From Nocardioidaceae bacterium (GTDB lineage Bacteria > Actinomycetota > Actinomycetes > Propionibacteriales > Nocardioidaceae), in the NCBI GenBank assembly GCA_018672315.1, contig CP076053.1, positions 1,165,827 through 1,229,826 on the forward strand: DNA of 64,000 nt, read 5' to 3'. The position numbers and the translations under genes were made by a program. Positions 18,585 through 26,181 of this stretch are shown here, piece by piece (position 1 is the first letter of the stretch; each line of letters opens with the position of its first letter). Below the pieces are notes generated by a model. It made no database searches. It had not been told where the DNA came from and saw nothing but the letters and a program-made list of their open reading frames with translations.

Positions 18585-20102
18585 TCACGCAGTGGGCAAC
18601 CTCAGGGTGAAGCAGCTCCCGCCGAGCACGCTCGGCTGGTAGTCGACGCCCCCGCCTTGTGCCTCGGCGAGCTGCCGGACGACGAACAGGCCGAGGCCGG
18701 TGCCCCGCGCCTCGGTGCCCTCGGCGCGGGCGTACTCGGTGAAGAGTCGGTCGCGGAAGGCGTCGGGGACGCCGTCGCCGGAGTCCTCGACGGCGATGGC
18801 GACGTGGTCGGCGGTGACGTCGACCTTGACGACGATCGGTGGGGCGCCGTACTTCTGGGCGTTGGAGACCAGGTTGGAGAGCATCTGCTCGAAGCGGTAG
18901 GGGTCCGCGCACATGCGAGCGCGTCGTCCGGCCACGAGGCGGATCTCGGGGTGCGGCGCGAGGATGTCGCGGACGGTGCTCTCGACGTCGAGCTCGCGCG
19001 GGTCGACCCGCAGGGTGCCGCGGTCCGCCTGTGCCGCGGCGAGCAGGTCGGCCGTGATGGACTCGAGCAGGCGGGCCTGGCGGCGTACGGAGTCCAGCAA
19101 CCGCTTCTGGAACGCGGGCGGCAGGTCGGCGTCGTCCTCGAAGGCCTCACAGACGCCGGCGAGCACGGTGACGGGGTTGCGGATCTCGTGGGCGGTCGTG
19201 GCGATGGCGCGACGCAGGCGGTGGGAGTCGCTGTCGGAGTCGGCGCCGCGGGCGAGGACCACCAGGTGGCCGTCCTGGACGCGCGCCATGGCCGTGCCCG
19301 GACGCGACGGGTGCCCGACCGGCGTGTCGAAGGCGTGGGCGCCGTCGCGGTGGGCTCGCGCCAGACGTGCGAGCTCAGGGGCCTCCTGGGCCAGCGGGGC
19401 GCCGACCGACAGGCGACCGTGCCAGACCTGCGCGGCCGCCGGGTTGAACCAGCGGACACAGGCCTCGTCGTCGTCGTCGAGGACGAGCACGCACGCTCCG
19501 GACCCGGCCAGGATGGCAGCGGGGTCCACGTCGTCCGGGAACGGCAGCAAGGGCGCTTCGGGCTCGGCCGGGGACCGGGCGTCTCGGGCCTCTCGGGCCC
19601 CCCGGGCCTCCCGGGCCCCCCGGGCCTCCCCGGACCACGGCGTCGAGGTCCTCGATGCGAGCGTCTCGCGCATCCCGCGGTCGTCGCAGAGCTCGAGGAT
19701 GCGGTCGACGATGTCGAAGAGCGGGATGCCCTTCTGGATGTAGTCGGCCGCGCCGGCGGCCAGCGCCTGCTCGGTGAGCGCGTCGGCGCCGAAGCCGGAC
19801 AGCACGAGGATGACGGCCTCGGGCACGAGACGCTTGATCGCGGGGAGCGCCTCGAGCCCGTCCATCACCGGCATGGCCAGGTCCAGCACGACGACGTCGG
19901 GCCGGGTGCTCTCGACGACCTCGATTCCGCGTGCTCCGTCGCCGGCCTCGCCGACGATCTCGAAGACCTGCCGGCGGCGCAGGGCCAGGCTGAGCAGCTC
20001 GCGCAGGTCCGGTGTGTCGTCGACGATGACCACGCGCAGCGCCGGCGAGCCGGCGCCCTCGGACAGGTCGTCGCGGTCGAGCAGCTGCGTCCCGGTGGTC
20101 AC
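18585..20102 (-). CDS. Hybrid response regulator-histidine kinase (REC-PAS-HisKA-HATPase)
   Basis: A 505-residue soluble signalling protein with domains in an unusual order. Residues 22-140 are a receiver domain with acidic pocket DD28-29, phospho-acceptor Asp74 (VVLDLAMPVMDG) and Lys124. A repetitive Gly-Ala-Arg-Glu linker (about 158-180) leads to a PAS-like part (200-290). A HisKA domain follows with H-box His305 in TTAHEIRNPVTVL, and an ATPase domain with N-box NLVSNAQKYG and G-box DSGDGVPDAF and GTGLGLFVV. It has no membrane segment. The GTG start overlaps the upstream gene's stop as GTGA, making it the third gene of an operon with two membrane proteins that probably supply the sensor input. 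No DNA-binding domain or cognate regulator is nearby. Confidence 0.85.
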   Translation of the reverse strand: MTTGTQLLDRDDLSEGAGSPALRVVIVDDTPDLRELLSLALRRRQVFEIVGEAGDGARGIEVVESTRPDVVVLDLAMPVMDGLEALPAIKRLVPEAVILVLSGFGADALTEQALAAGAADYIQKGIPLFDIVDRILELCDDRGMRETLASRTSTPWSGEARGAREARGAREARDARSPAEPEAPLLPFPDDVDPAAILAGSGACVLVLDDDDEACVRWFNPAAAQVWHGRLSVGAPLAQEAPELARLARAHRDGAHAFDTPVGHPSRPGTAMARVQDGHLVVLARGADSDSDSHRLRRAIATTAHEIRNPVTVLAGVCEAFEDDADLPPAFQKRLLDSVRRQARLLESITADLLAAAQADRGTLRVDPRELDVESTVRDILAPHPEIRLVAGRRARMCADPYRFEQMLSNLVSNAQKYGAPPIVVKVDVTADHVAIAVEDSGDGVPDAFRDRLFTEYARAEGTEARGTGLGLFVVRQLAEAQGGGVDYQPSVLGGSCFTLRLPTA

Positions 20103-20737
20103 GCCGTCGTCCCGTCGGTGTCGTGCACGGAATCACCTGTCGACCGTCCGGCCGCAGCTCTGCTGCTCTGGGCGTCGAGGATCGCTGAGGTGCGACGCAG
20201 CAGTCCCCGGGTGTCGGCGCCCGACTCCAGCAGGCCGGTGATCATGCCGCTGGCCGAGCCGATGGCCGTGTCGAGGCTCGCGAGCGCCCGTTTCTCGTCG
20301 CCCACCTCGACGGCCATGCGTACGACCACGAGCGCCTGGAGGATGTTGTCGTTCAGCTCGAGTGCCTGGCGCTCGCGGCTGCGGTAGTCCTCGAACAGCT
20401 GGGCTCCCGCCATGAGCGAGGAGTACGTGCGCCGCAACGTCAGGTAGTAGACGGCGACGAACGCGCTGACCAGGTCCCACACGGCCAGGGCCGGCGTCCA
20501 GGCTGCCCGCATCGCTCCGCCGGTCGCCTCATCGACCCCGAACGCAGGCATCAGCATGTGCACCGCGTGGGACCCGTGGTGCACGGCGCAGGTCAGGAAG
20601 ATCGCGGCGGTCGCGGCGCCGAGCGGGTTCGAGCGGAGCTGACCCGAGCGGATGAGCGGACGCACGATGGCGACGGTGATCGCGAAGTAGGCGACGGCGA
20701 TGACGGAGTTCGCGGCCATGCCGATCTGCCAGCTCAC
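20099..20737 (-). CDS. Membrane protein with degenerate DHp-like helix (His replaced by Asn)
   Basis: A 212-residue protein with three or four hydrophobic helices in the first 110 residues and a soluble helical C-terminus. The membrane part contains the histidine cluster HHGSHAVH at residues 53-60, which could bind metal or heme. The cytoplasmic part, EDYRSRERQALELNDNILQA (about residues 116-135), looks like the dimerisation helix of NarX/HisKA_3-type kinases, whose motif is LHDxxxQ; here Asn129 occupies the His position. No ATPase domain follows. It is coupled at both ends by 4-base overlaps to its operon partners. I infer a sensor or scaffold subunit that works with the downstream hybrid kinase. 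Confidence 0.6.
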   Translation of the reverse strand: MSWQIGMAANSVIAVAYFAITVAIVRPLIRSGQLRSNPLGAATAAIFLTCAVHHGSHAVHMLMPAFGVDEATGGAMRAAWTPALAVWDLVSAFVAVYYLTLRRTYSSLMAGAQLFEDYRSRERQALELNDNILQALVVVRMAVEVGDEKRALASLDTAIGSASGMITGLLESGADTRGLLRRTSAILDAQSSRAAAGRSTGDSVHDTDGTTA

Positions 20738-21441
20738 AGCAGGCCTCCCGCGGTGACCAGCGCGACGAGGCTGCCCCCCGCCGCAACGGCGACCAGCCGC
20801 GACGCCGGGGGCCACGACGTCCACCGGTCCACCCGGGTGCCGACCGGAGTGGCGTCCGCGGGCACGGTCGTCCGCCGCGTTCCGTGCAGCAGGACCGCGA
20901 CGGCGACGACGGTGAGCAGCTGCCACACGGCGGCCAGCAGGTCCGGCGCACCGAACGCCGGCACGGGGCCGGGGTAGATCGCGGTCGGCAGGCCCCACGT
21001 ACGACTCATGAGCCAGATGCCGAGCGCGCCACCGTGGAGAGCCAGGCCTGTGACGAGCAGGGCCGCCGGGACGGTCGCCGCGCTCCTCGTCGACCGGGCG
21101 ACCGCGTACGCCCATCCCGCCTGGAGAGCCGCCACGACGGCGAAGGCAGGGGCGAGCACCGCACCCGCCTCGGGCCGCAGGTGCCCCGGGACGACGAGGG
21201 CGTGGACGAGCGCCGCGGCCACCGAGGCCGTGACGGCCACGGTGACCCAGACGGTGACGGCGCGGTGGTCGGGCCCGCCTACGGCCTGACGGACGCGCCG
21301 CACCCAGGAGGCCGGCGCGAGCAGCCACAGCACCGCGAGCACGCCGACGACGGTGAGCGAGTGGTGGATCCCGTGCAGCACGAGGCTCGCGGGCGCGGCC
21401 GTCCCGAAGCACAGCGCCACGGGAGCCCACACGTGCTCCAC
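20734..21441 (-). CDS. Hypothetical six-helix membrane protein of a signalling operon
   Basis: No family recognised. The 235 residues contain about six hydrophobic helices, with polar His residues inside or at the edge of the helices (LVLHGIHHSLTVVG near residue 22, LVHALVVPGHLRPE near 80, LALHGGALGIW near 140). The pattern suggests a ligand, metal or heme site, but that is inference. The GTG start at 21441 is used; GTG three codons later has a better placed GGAG. It is first in an operon with the Asn-DHp membrane protein and the hybrid kinase, each joined by a GTGA overlap, so it is likely the input subunit. Confidence 0.55.
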   Translation of the reverse strand: MEHVWAPVALCFGTAAPASLVLHGIHHSLTVVGVLAVLWLLAPASWVRRVRQAVGGPDHRAVTVWVTVAVTASVAAALVHALVVPGHLRPEAGAVLAPAFAVVAALQAGWAYAVARSTRSAATVPAALLVTGLALHGGALGIWLMSRTWGLPTAIYPGPVPAFGAPDLLAAVWQLLTVVAVAVLLHGTRRTTVPADATPVGTRVDRWTSWPPASRLVAVAAGGSLVALVTAGGLL

Positions 21442-21509
21442 CCCTCACCGCCGATTCGGACCACTCAGGAATCGTTTGCACCGATCATGGTCCTTCGGCC
21501 CGGGCCGCG

Positions 21510-22544
21510 TCAGGAGTTCGGGCGATCCTTTGCCCAGGCACGAGCGTCGCCGCGCAGCAGCCGTGCCAGCACGAAGGCGGCGAGACCGGCGTTCACCAGA
21601 CCGAGAGGCAGTGTCAGCAGGCCCGCGACGATCGTGAAGCCGGCCGAGACCACCAGCAGGATCTGCGCCACCTCGTTCCCCCGCCAGACACCGGCCGCGA
21701 GCCCTCCCGCGGCGATCGACCAGACCAGCGCCAGCCCCCCGAGCACGGTCAGCCCGTCCAGCGCCTGGTCGACGCCGATGCCCAGCTGCGCCAACTGGGG
21801 TTCGTCACCGAGCTGCTCGACGGCGACGTCGCGGAACAGGACGGCGCCGAGCACCACCACCAGGCTCAGCAGGAAACCCGCGAGGCAGCCGATCCACGTC
21901 GCCACGCAGGCCTCACTCACCGCGCGGGGACGAGGCGTGGCTTCCGCCGTGCGGTCCCGGACGGCGCCGATCGACGGCGAGGGCGTGGCCAGCGGTGAGC
22001 CCTTCGGGCTGGTGAAGACCGACGGCGACGTGCCTGTCCGGTCCGAGGAGCCCGACGCGCTGCCGCGCGTGTCCGCGCCCGGACGCTCCGGGGGCGTACG
22101 GATCGGCCGCCCCGCGAACCAGTCGCGCCCCGGCCCGGAGAAGACCAGGATCGTGCCCAGGGTGACCCCGAGCCCGAGCAGGCCGACCCCGGCGACGGGT
22201 GAGCCGATGAAGACGATCACGGCGCACGCGAGGAGGCCCCAGCGCGCACGACGATCGCCCAGCACCGTGAAGACCGCGAGCACGACCGACAGGCCGCCGA
22301 CGACCGCGAGCACCCGGATCAGGACCCTCATGGCCGTGACGGCCTGGTCGACGTCGAGCCCCAGACCGCTGGCCGGTGGCTCGGCGAGCTGCTCCGCGAG
22401 CTGGCGGCGCACCTCGGCCGAGGCGGTCGCTCCCAGCGCGTCCCAGAGCCCCAGCAGCAGGAGGACGCCGCCGAAGGCGGCCAGGACGCCCCCGATCAGG
22501 ACAGGTCGCGGGCGTTGGGCGACGTCCGGAGTCATGCGGCTCAT
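21510..22544 (-). CDS. Hypothetical membrane protein with internal duplication
   Basis: No function recognised. Two similar halves each carry four hydrophobic helices. In each half a first helix (VLIGGVLAAFGGVLLLLGLW; WIGCLAGFLLSLVVVLGAVL) is followed by an amphipathic stretch with EQLAEP or EQLGDEP, then LGLDVDQAVTAMRVL or LGIGVDQALDGLTVL. A low-complexity Ser/Thr/Pro/Arg linker of about 60 residues, around 145-215, joins the halves. The ATG at 22544 is used; a second ATG three codons later is also plausible. It stands alone between the signalling operon and clpB. Confidence 0.6.
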   Translation of the reverse strand: MSRMTPDVAQRPRPVLIGGVLAAFGGVLLLLGLWDALGATASAEVRRQLAEQLAEPPASGLGLDVDQAVTAMRVLIRVLAVVGGLSVVLAVFTVLGDRRARWGLLACAVIVFIGSPVAGVGLLGLGVTLGTILVFSGPGRDWFAGRPIRTPPERPGADTRGSASGSSDRTGTSPSVFTSPKGSPLATPSPSIGAVRDRTAEATPRPRAVSEACVATWIGCLAGFLLSLVVVLGAVLFRDVAVEQLGDEPQLAQLGIGVDQALDGLTVLGGLALVWSIAAGGLAAGVWRGNEVAQILLVVSAGFTIVAGLLTLPLGLVNAGLAAFVLARLLRGDARAWAKDRPNS

Positions 22545-22570
22545 TCCACCAGACGGCGCCCCACATCGTT

Positions 22571-22593
22571 CCCGCCTCCGGCGCCGGGGCGGG
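22571..22593 (-). terminator. Terminator-like hairpin after clpB
   Basis: CCCGCC and GGCGGG, with an inner CCGG pair and one bulged base, form a GC-rich stem that ends two bases beyond the clpB stop codon. There is no clear U-tract, as is usual in this genome. Confidence 0.45.
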
Positions 22594-22594
22594 G

Positions 22595-25213
22595 TCAGCC
22601 GCGCGGCGTGAGCTGCAGCGGCTGCCCGGGCACCGGCTCGGTCGGCACGCTCACCTCGACGGTGGACCCGTCGAGCACCTCCCCACCGATCAGCAGCCGG
22701 GCGAGCGGGTCACCGATGGCCTGCTGCACCAGGCGACGCAACGGTCGGGCGCCGTACGCCGGGTCGTAGCCGGTGCGGGCGAGCCAGTCGCGCGCCGCGG
22801 CGTCGACGTCGAGGGTGATGCGGCGTACGTCGAGCCGGCGCTGGAGGTCAGCGAGCTGCAGGTCGACGATGGGCGCCAGCTGCTCGGGGCCCAGGGCCTC
22901 GAAGAGGACGGTCTCGTCGAGCCGGTTCAGGAACTCGGGCTTGAAGGCCTGCCGGACCACGGCCATCACCGCGTCGCGCTTCTTCTCCGCGTCGAGCGTC
23001 GGGTCGACGAGGTACCCGGAGCCGAGGTTCGAGGTGAGCACGAGGATCGTGTTGCGGAAGTCGACCGTGCGGCCCTGCCCGTCGGTGAGACGGCCGTCGT
23101 CGAGCACCTGCAGCAGCACGTCGAAGACCTCGGGGTGGGCCTTCTCGACCTCGTCGAGCAAGACCACGGAGTACGGACGGCGGCGTACGGCCTCGGTGAG
23201 CTGGCCACCCTGGTCGTAGCCGACGTATCCCGGCGGCGCGCCGACCAGGCGGGCGACGGCGTGCTTCTCGGCGTACTCGCTCATGTCGATGCGCACCATC
23301 GCGCGCTCGTCGTCGAAGAGGAAGTCGGCGAGGCTCTTCGCCAGCTCGGTCTTGCCGACTCCGGTCGGACCGAGGAACAGGAACGAGCCGACCGGGCGGT
23401 CGGGGTCGGCGATGCCGGCCCGGGACCGGCGTACGGCGTCGCTCACCGCCGCGACCGCGTCCTCCTGGCCGATCAGGCGCTCACCGATGACCTCCTCCAT
23501 GCGCAGCAGCTTGGCGGTCTCGCCCTCGAGCAAGCGGCCAGTCGGGATTCCTGTCCAGGCCTCCACGACTGCGGCGATCTCGCCGGCGCCGACCTTGTCG
23601 CCGACCATGCGGTCGTCGTCGGCGACCTCCTGCTCGGCGGCGGCGCCCGCGCTGATCTGGCGCTCCAACATCGGGATCTGCCCGTAGAGCACCTCCGAGG
23701 CACCCGCGAGGTCACCCTCGCGCTGCAGGCGCTCGGCGGTCATCCGCAGCTCGTCGAGCTGCTTGCGCAGGTCGCCGACGCCTTCGAGCGACGCCTTCTC
23801 GGCCTCCCAGCGCTGCTCGAGCGCGCGCAGCTCCTCCTCGCGGTCGGCGAGGTCGACCCTCAGCCGTTCGAGCCGGTCGACGCTCGCGTCGTCGGTCTCG
23901 CGCTCGAGCGCGAGCTCCTCCATGCGCATCCGGTCGACCGCGCGACGCAGCTGGTCGATCTCGACCGGGCTGGACTCGATCTCCATGCGCAGCCGGCTGG
24001 CGGCCTCGTCGACGAGGTCGATCGCCTTGTCGGGCAGCTGACGGCCGGTGATGTAGCGGTCGCTGAGCATCGCCGCGGCGACCAGCGCCTGGTCGGTGAT
24101 GGTGACGCCGTGGTGGGCCTCGTACTTCTCCTGCAGGCCGCGCAGGATCGCGACGGTGTCGGTGACGCTCGGCTCGCCGACGTACACCTGCTGGAACCGG
24201 CGCTCCAGCGCCGGGTCCTTCTCGATGCGCTCGCGGAACTCGTCGAGCGTCGTCGCGCCGATCATGCGCAGCTCGCCACGGGCCAGCATCGGCTTGAGCA
24301 TGTTGCCGGCGTCCATGGCCGAATCGCCACCGGCGCCTGCGCCGACGACCGTGTGGAGCTCGTCGATGAAGGTGACGACCTGACCCGCGGAGCTCTTGAT
24401 CTCGTCGAGCACGGCCTTGAGGCGCTCCTCGAACTCGCCGCGGTACTTCGCGCCGGCGAGCATCGCGCCGAGGTCCAGGCTGAGCACCCGGCGCCCCTTG
24501 AGGGAGTCGGGGACGTCGCCGTCGACGACGCGTTGCGCGAGGCCCTCGACGACGGCGGTCTTGCCGACACCGGGCTCGCCGATCAGAACCGGGTTGTTCT
24601 TCGTGCGTCGGCTCAGCACCTGGATGACGCGGCGGATCTCCTCGTCGCGGCCGATCACCGGGTCCAGCCCGCCCTCGCGGGCACGCTCGGTGAGGTCGAC
24701 GGCGTACTTCTCCAAGGCCTCGTAGGAGGCCTCGGCGTCCTGGCTGGTCACGCGGCGGTCCCCGCGCACCTCGGCGACGGCCGCGAGCAGGGACTCGGCG
24801 GTGACGCCGGCGTCGACCAACAGCTTCTGGGCAGGTGACTCGACCTGCACCAGGCCGATGAGCAGGTGCTCGGTGGCGGCGAAGTCGTCCTTCATGCCCT
24901 CGGCGAACTCGATCGACTTCGCCAGCGTCTTCGTCAGCTGGTTGCCCGCGGGGGCGCCACCGGAGACGGTCGAGCCGGAGACCGCGGGCAGCGCGGCCAG
25001 TGCGGTGTCCGCGGCGCGCTCCAGGGCGCGTACGTCGGCCCCGGCCTTCTCGAGCAGGCGCGGGGCGACACCCTTCTCGGGGTCCCGGCCCTGCCGCAGC
25101 AGCGCCACCAGCAGGTGGACCGGCTCGGTCTGCGGGTTGCCGGTGGTGACGGCCAGGGTCTGGGCAGCGTTGATCACCTCGACGCTGCGGCTGGTGAACT
25201 TCGATGCGTCCAC
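22595..25213 (-). CDS. clpB: ATP-dependent chaperone ClpB
   Basis: Hexameric AAA+ disaggregase that works with DnaK to rescue aggregated proteins. The order is Clp N-domain (1-145), first AAA+ module with Walker [14 protein letters not shown] near 205 and Walker [12 protein letters not shown], the middle coiled-coil propeller (about 405-530, rich in Glu, Arg and Leu), then the second AAA+ module with Walker [21 protein letters not shown]. Start is GTG 25213 with GAGGAG five bases upstream; the open frame extends five codons further but the ribosome site favours this GTG. A HAIR-like HspR operator sits 72 bases upstream. Length of 872 residues is full. Confidence 0.97.
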   Translation of the reverse strand: MDASKFTSRSVEVINAAQTLAVTTGNPQTEPVHLLVALLRQGRDPEKGVAPRLLEKAGADVRALERAADTALAALPAVSGSTVSGGAPAGNQLTKTLAKSIEFAEGMKDDFAATEHLLIGLVQVESPAQKLLVDAGVTAESLLAAVAEVRGDRRVTSQDAEASYEALEKYAVDLTERAREGGLDPVIGRDEEIRRVIQVLSRRTKNNPVLIGEPGVGKTAVVEGLAQRVVDGDVPDSLKGRRVLSLDLGAMLAGAKYRGEFEERLKAVLDEIKSSAGQVVTFIDELHTVVGAGAGGDSAMDAGNMLKPMLARGELRMIGATTLDEFRERIEKDPALERRFQQVYVGEPSVTDTVAILRGLQEKYEAHHGVTITDQALVAAAMLSDRYITGRQLPDKAIDLVDEAASRLRMEIESSPVEIDQLRRAVDRMRMEELALERETDDASVDRLERLRVDLADREEELRALEQRWEAEKASLEGVGDLRKQLDELRMTAERLQREGDLAGASEVLYGQIPMLERQISAGAAAEQEVADDDRMVGDKVGAGEIAAVVEAWTGIPTGRLLEGETAKLLRMEEVIGERLIGQEDAVAAVSDAVRRSRAGIADPDRPVGSFLFLGPTGVGKTELAKSLADFLFDDERAMVRIDMSEYAEKHAVARLVGAPPGYVGYDQGGQLTEAVRRRPYSVVLLDEVEKAHPEVFDVLLQVLDDGRLTDGQGRTVDFRNTILVLTSNLGSGYLVDPTLDAEKKRDAVMAVVRQAFKPEFLNRLDETVLFEALGPEQLAPIVDLQLADLQRRLDVRRITLDVDAAARDWLARTGYDPAYGARPLRRLVQQAIGDPLARLLIGGEVLDGSTVEVSVPTEPVPGQPLQLTPRG

Positions 25214-25284
25214 GGATTCTCCTCGCAAGCTCGTGTGCCCGGACCTCCTCGGTCGGGAGGCTCACCCGGATCAACCTCGGCAAA

Positions 25285-25305
25285 GTTGAGTCTATTCCGC
25301 TCAAC
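25285..25305. promoter_or_regulatory. HspR (HAIR-like) operator upstream of clpB
   Basis: GTTGAGT, seven bases, GCTCAAC. This is a near match to the actinobacterial HAIR element CTTGAGT-N7-ACTCAAG. It lies 72 bases before the clpB start. A matching element is upstream of dnaK at 41361-41381. Confidence 0.8.
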
Positions 25306-25328
25306 TCTGCACTCGCGGCCCCTTCCGC

Positions 25329-25370
25329 CGAGAGGGCAGAGAATCACGCCCGGAGGGCAGACGTAAGACG
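25329..25370. repeat. Two degenerate copies of the 21-bp repeat (locus C)
   Basis: Read on the opposite strand from locus A, 25329-25349 gives CGAGAGGGCAGAGAATCACG plus one base, matching the unit closely; 25350-25370 is a more divergent second copy keeping GGAGGGCAGA. It sits between the clpB operator and the divergent HAD gene. Confidence 0.7.
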
Positions 25371-25391
25371 GTCGTGACGACGACCACCTCC

Positions 25392-25397
25392 TAGGGT
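25392..25397 (+). promoter_or_regulatory. Leaderless -10 box of the HAD phosphatase gene
   Basis: TAGGGT followed by seven bases and ATG 25405, with no ribosome site. The spacing supports ATG 25405 over an in-frame GTG at 25396 that overlaps the box. Confidence 0.5.
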
Positions 25398-25404
25398 GTG
25401 GCGC

Positions 25405-26181
25405 ATGGCCTCCGACCCGTCCGCAGCCGAGCCGGCCCTCGACTGGGACCGCGTCGACGCGGTCCTCTTCGACCTCGACGGCGTCATCACGCCGACGGCC
25501 GAGGTGCACATGCGCGCCTGGGCCGACCTCTTCTCCTCCGTGCTGGACGGACGCGAGGGTGTGGAGCCCTACTCCGACGCCGACTACTTCGAGCACGTCG
25601 ACGGCAAGCCGCGCTACGACGGCGTCCGCGACATGCTCGCCTCGCGCGGCATCGAGCTGCCCGAGGGCACCGACGACGACCCCGGTGACCAGCCGGCCGG
25701 CGAGGAGACCGTCAAGGGCCTCGGCAACCGCAAGGACGCCGCCTTCGCCGCGGCCCTCGAGCGCGACGGCGTCGACCCGTATCCGGGCTCCCTGGCCCTG
25801 GTCGAGTGGCTGGCCGATCGTGGCACGGCCATGGCGATCGTGAGCTCCTCGCGCAACGCACCGAAGGTGCTCGCCGCCGCCGACGTCGAGCGCTTCTTCC
25901 CCGTCGTCATCCACGGCGGGGTCGCGAGCGAGCGCGGCATCGCGGGCAAACCGGCGCCCGACACCTACCAGGCCGCCGCCGCCGACCTCGGCGTCGCCGA
26001 GCAGCGCTGCGTCGTCGTCGAGGACGCCACCAGCGGCGTCGCCGCCGGAGCCGCCGGGGACTTCGCGTACGTCGTCGGTGTCGACCGTGGGGCCGGCGAG
26101 CAGACGCTGCGCGCCCACGGCGCGGAGGTGGTCGTGACCGATCTCGCGCAGCTGGCCGACCTCGAGGGGGCCGACCGGTGA
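25405..26181 (+). CDS. HAD family hydrolase, beta-phosphoglucomutase type
   Basis: A 258-residue haloacid dehalogenase superfamily protein. Motif I is FDLDGVITPTAEVH (nucleophile Asp and general acid Asp), motif II is IVSSSRNAPKVL, the lysine loop is GKPAPDTYQAAA, and motif IV is CVVVEDATSGVAAGAAG. The cap sequence with the long substrate loop resembles beta-phosphoglucomutases. The stop overlaps the GH65 start as GTGA. Together the pair should split an alpha-linked disaccharide to beta-glucose 1-phosphate and convert it to glucose 6-phosphate, as proposed for the Rv3400-Rv3401 pair in mycobacteria. Confidence 0.85.
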   Translation: MASDPSAAEPALDWDRVDAVLFDLDGVITPTAEVHMRAWADLFSSVLDGREGVEPYSDADYFEHVDGKPRYDGVRDMLASRGIELPEGTDDDPGDQPAGEETVKGLGNRKDAAFAAALERDGVDPYPGSLALVEWLADRGTAMAIVSSSRNAPKVLAAADVERFFPVVIHGGVASERGIAGKPAPDTYQAAAADLGVAEQRCVVVEDATSGVAAGAAGDFAYVVGVDRGAGEQTLRAHGAEVVVTDLAQLADLEGADR

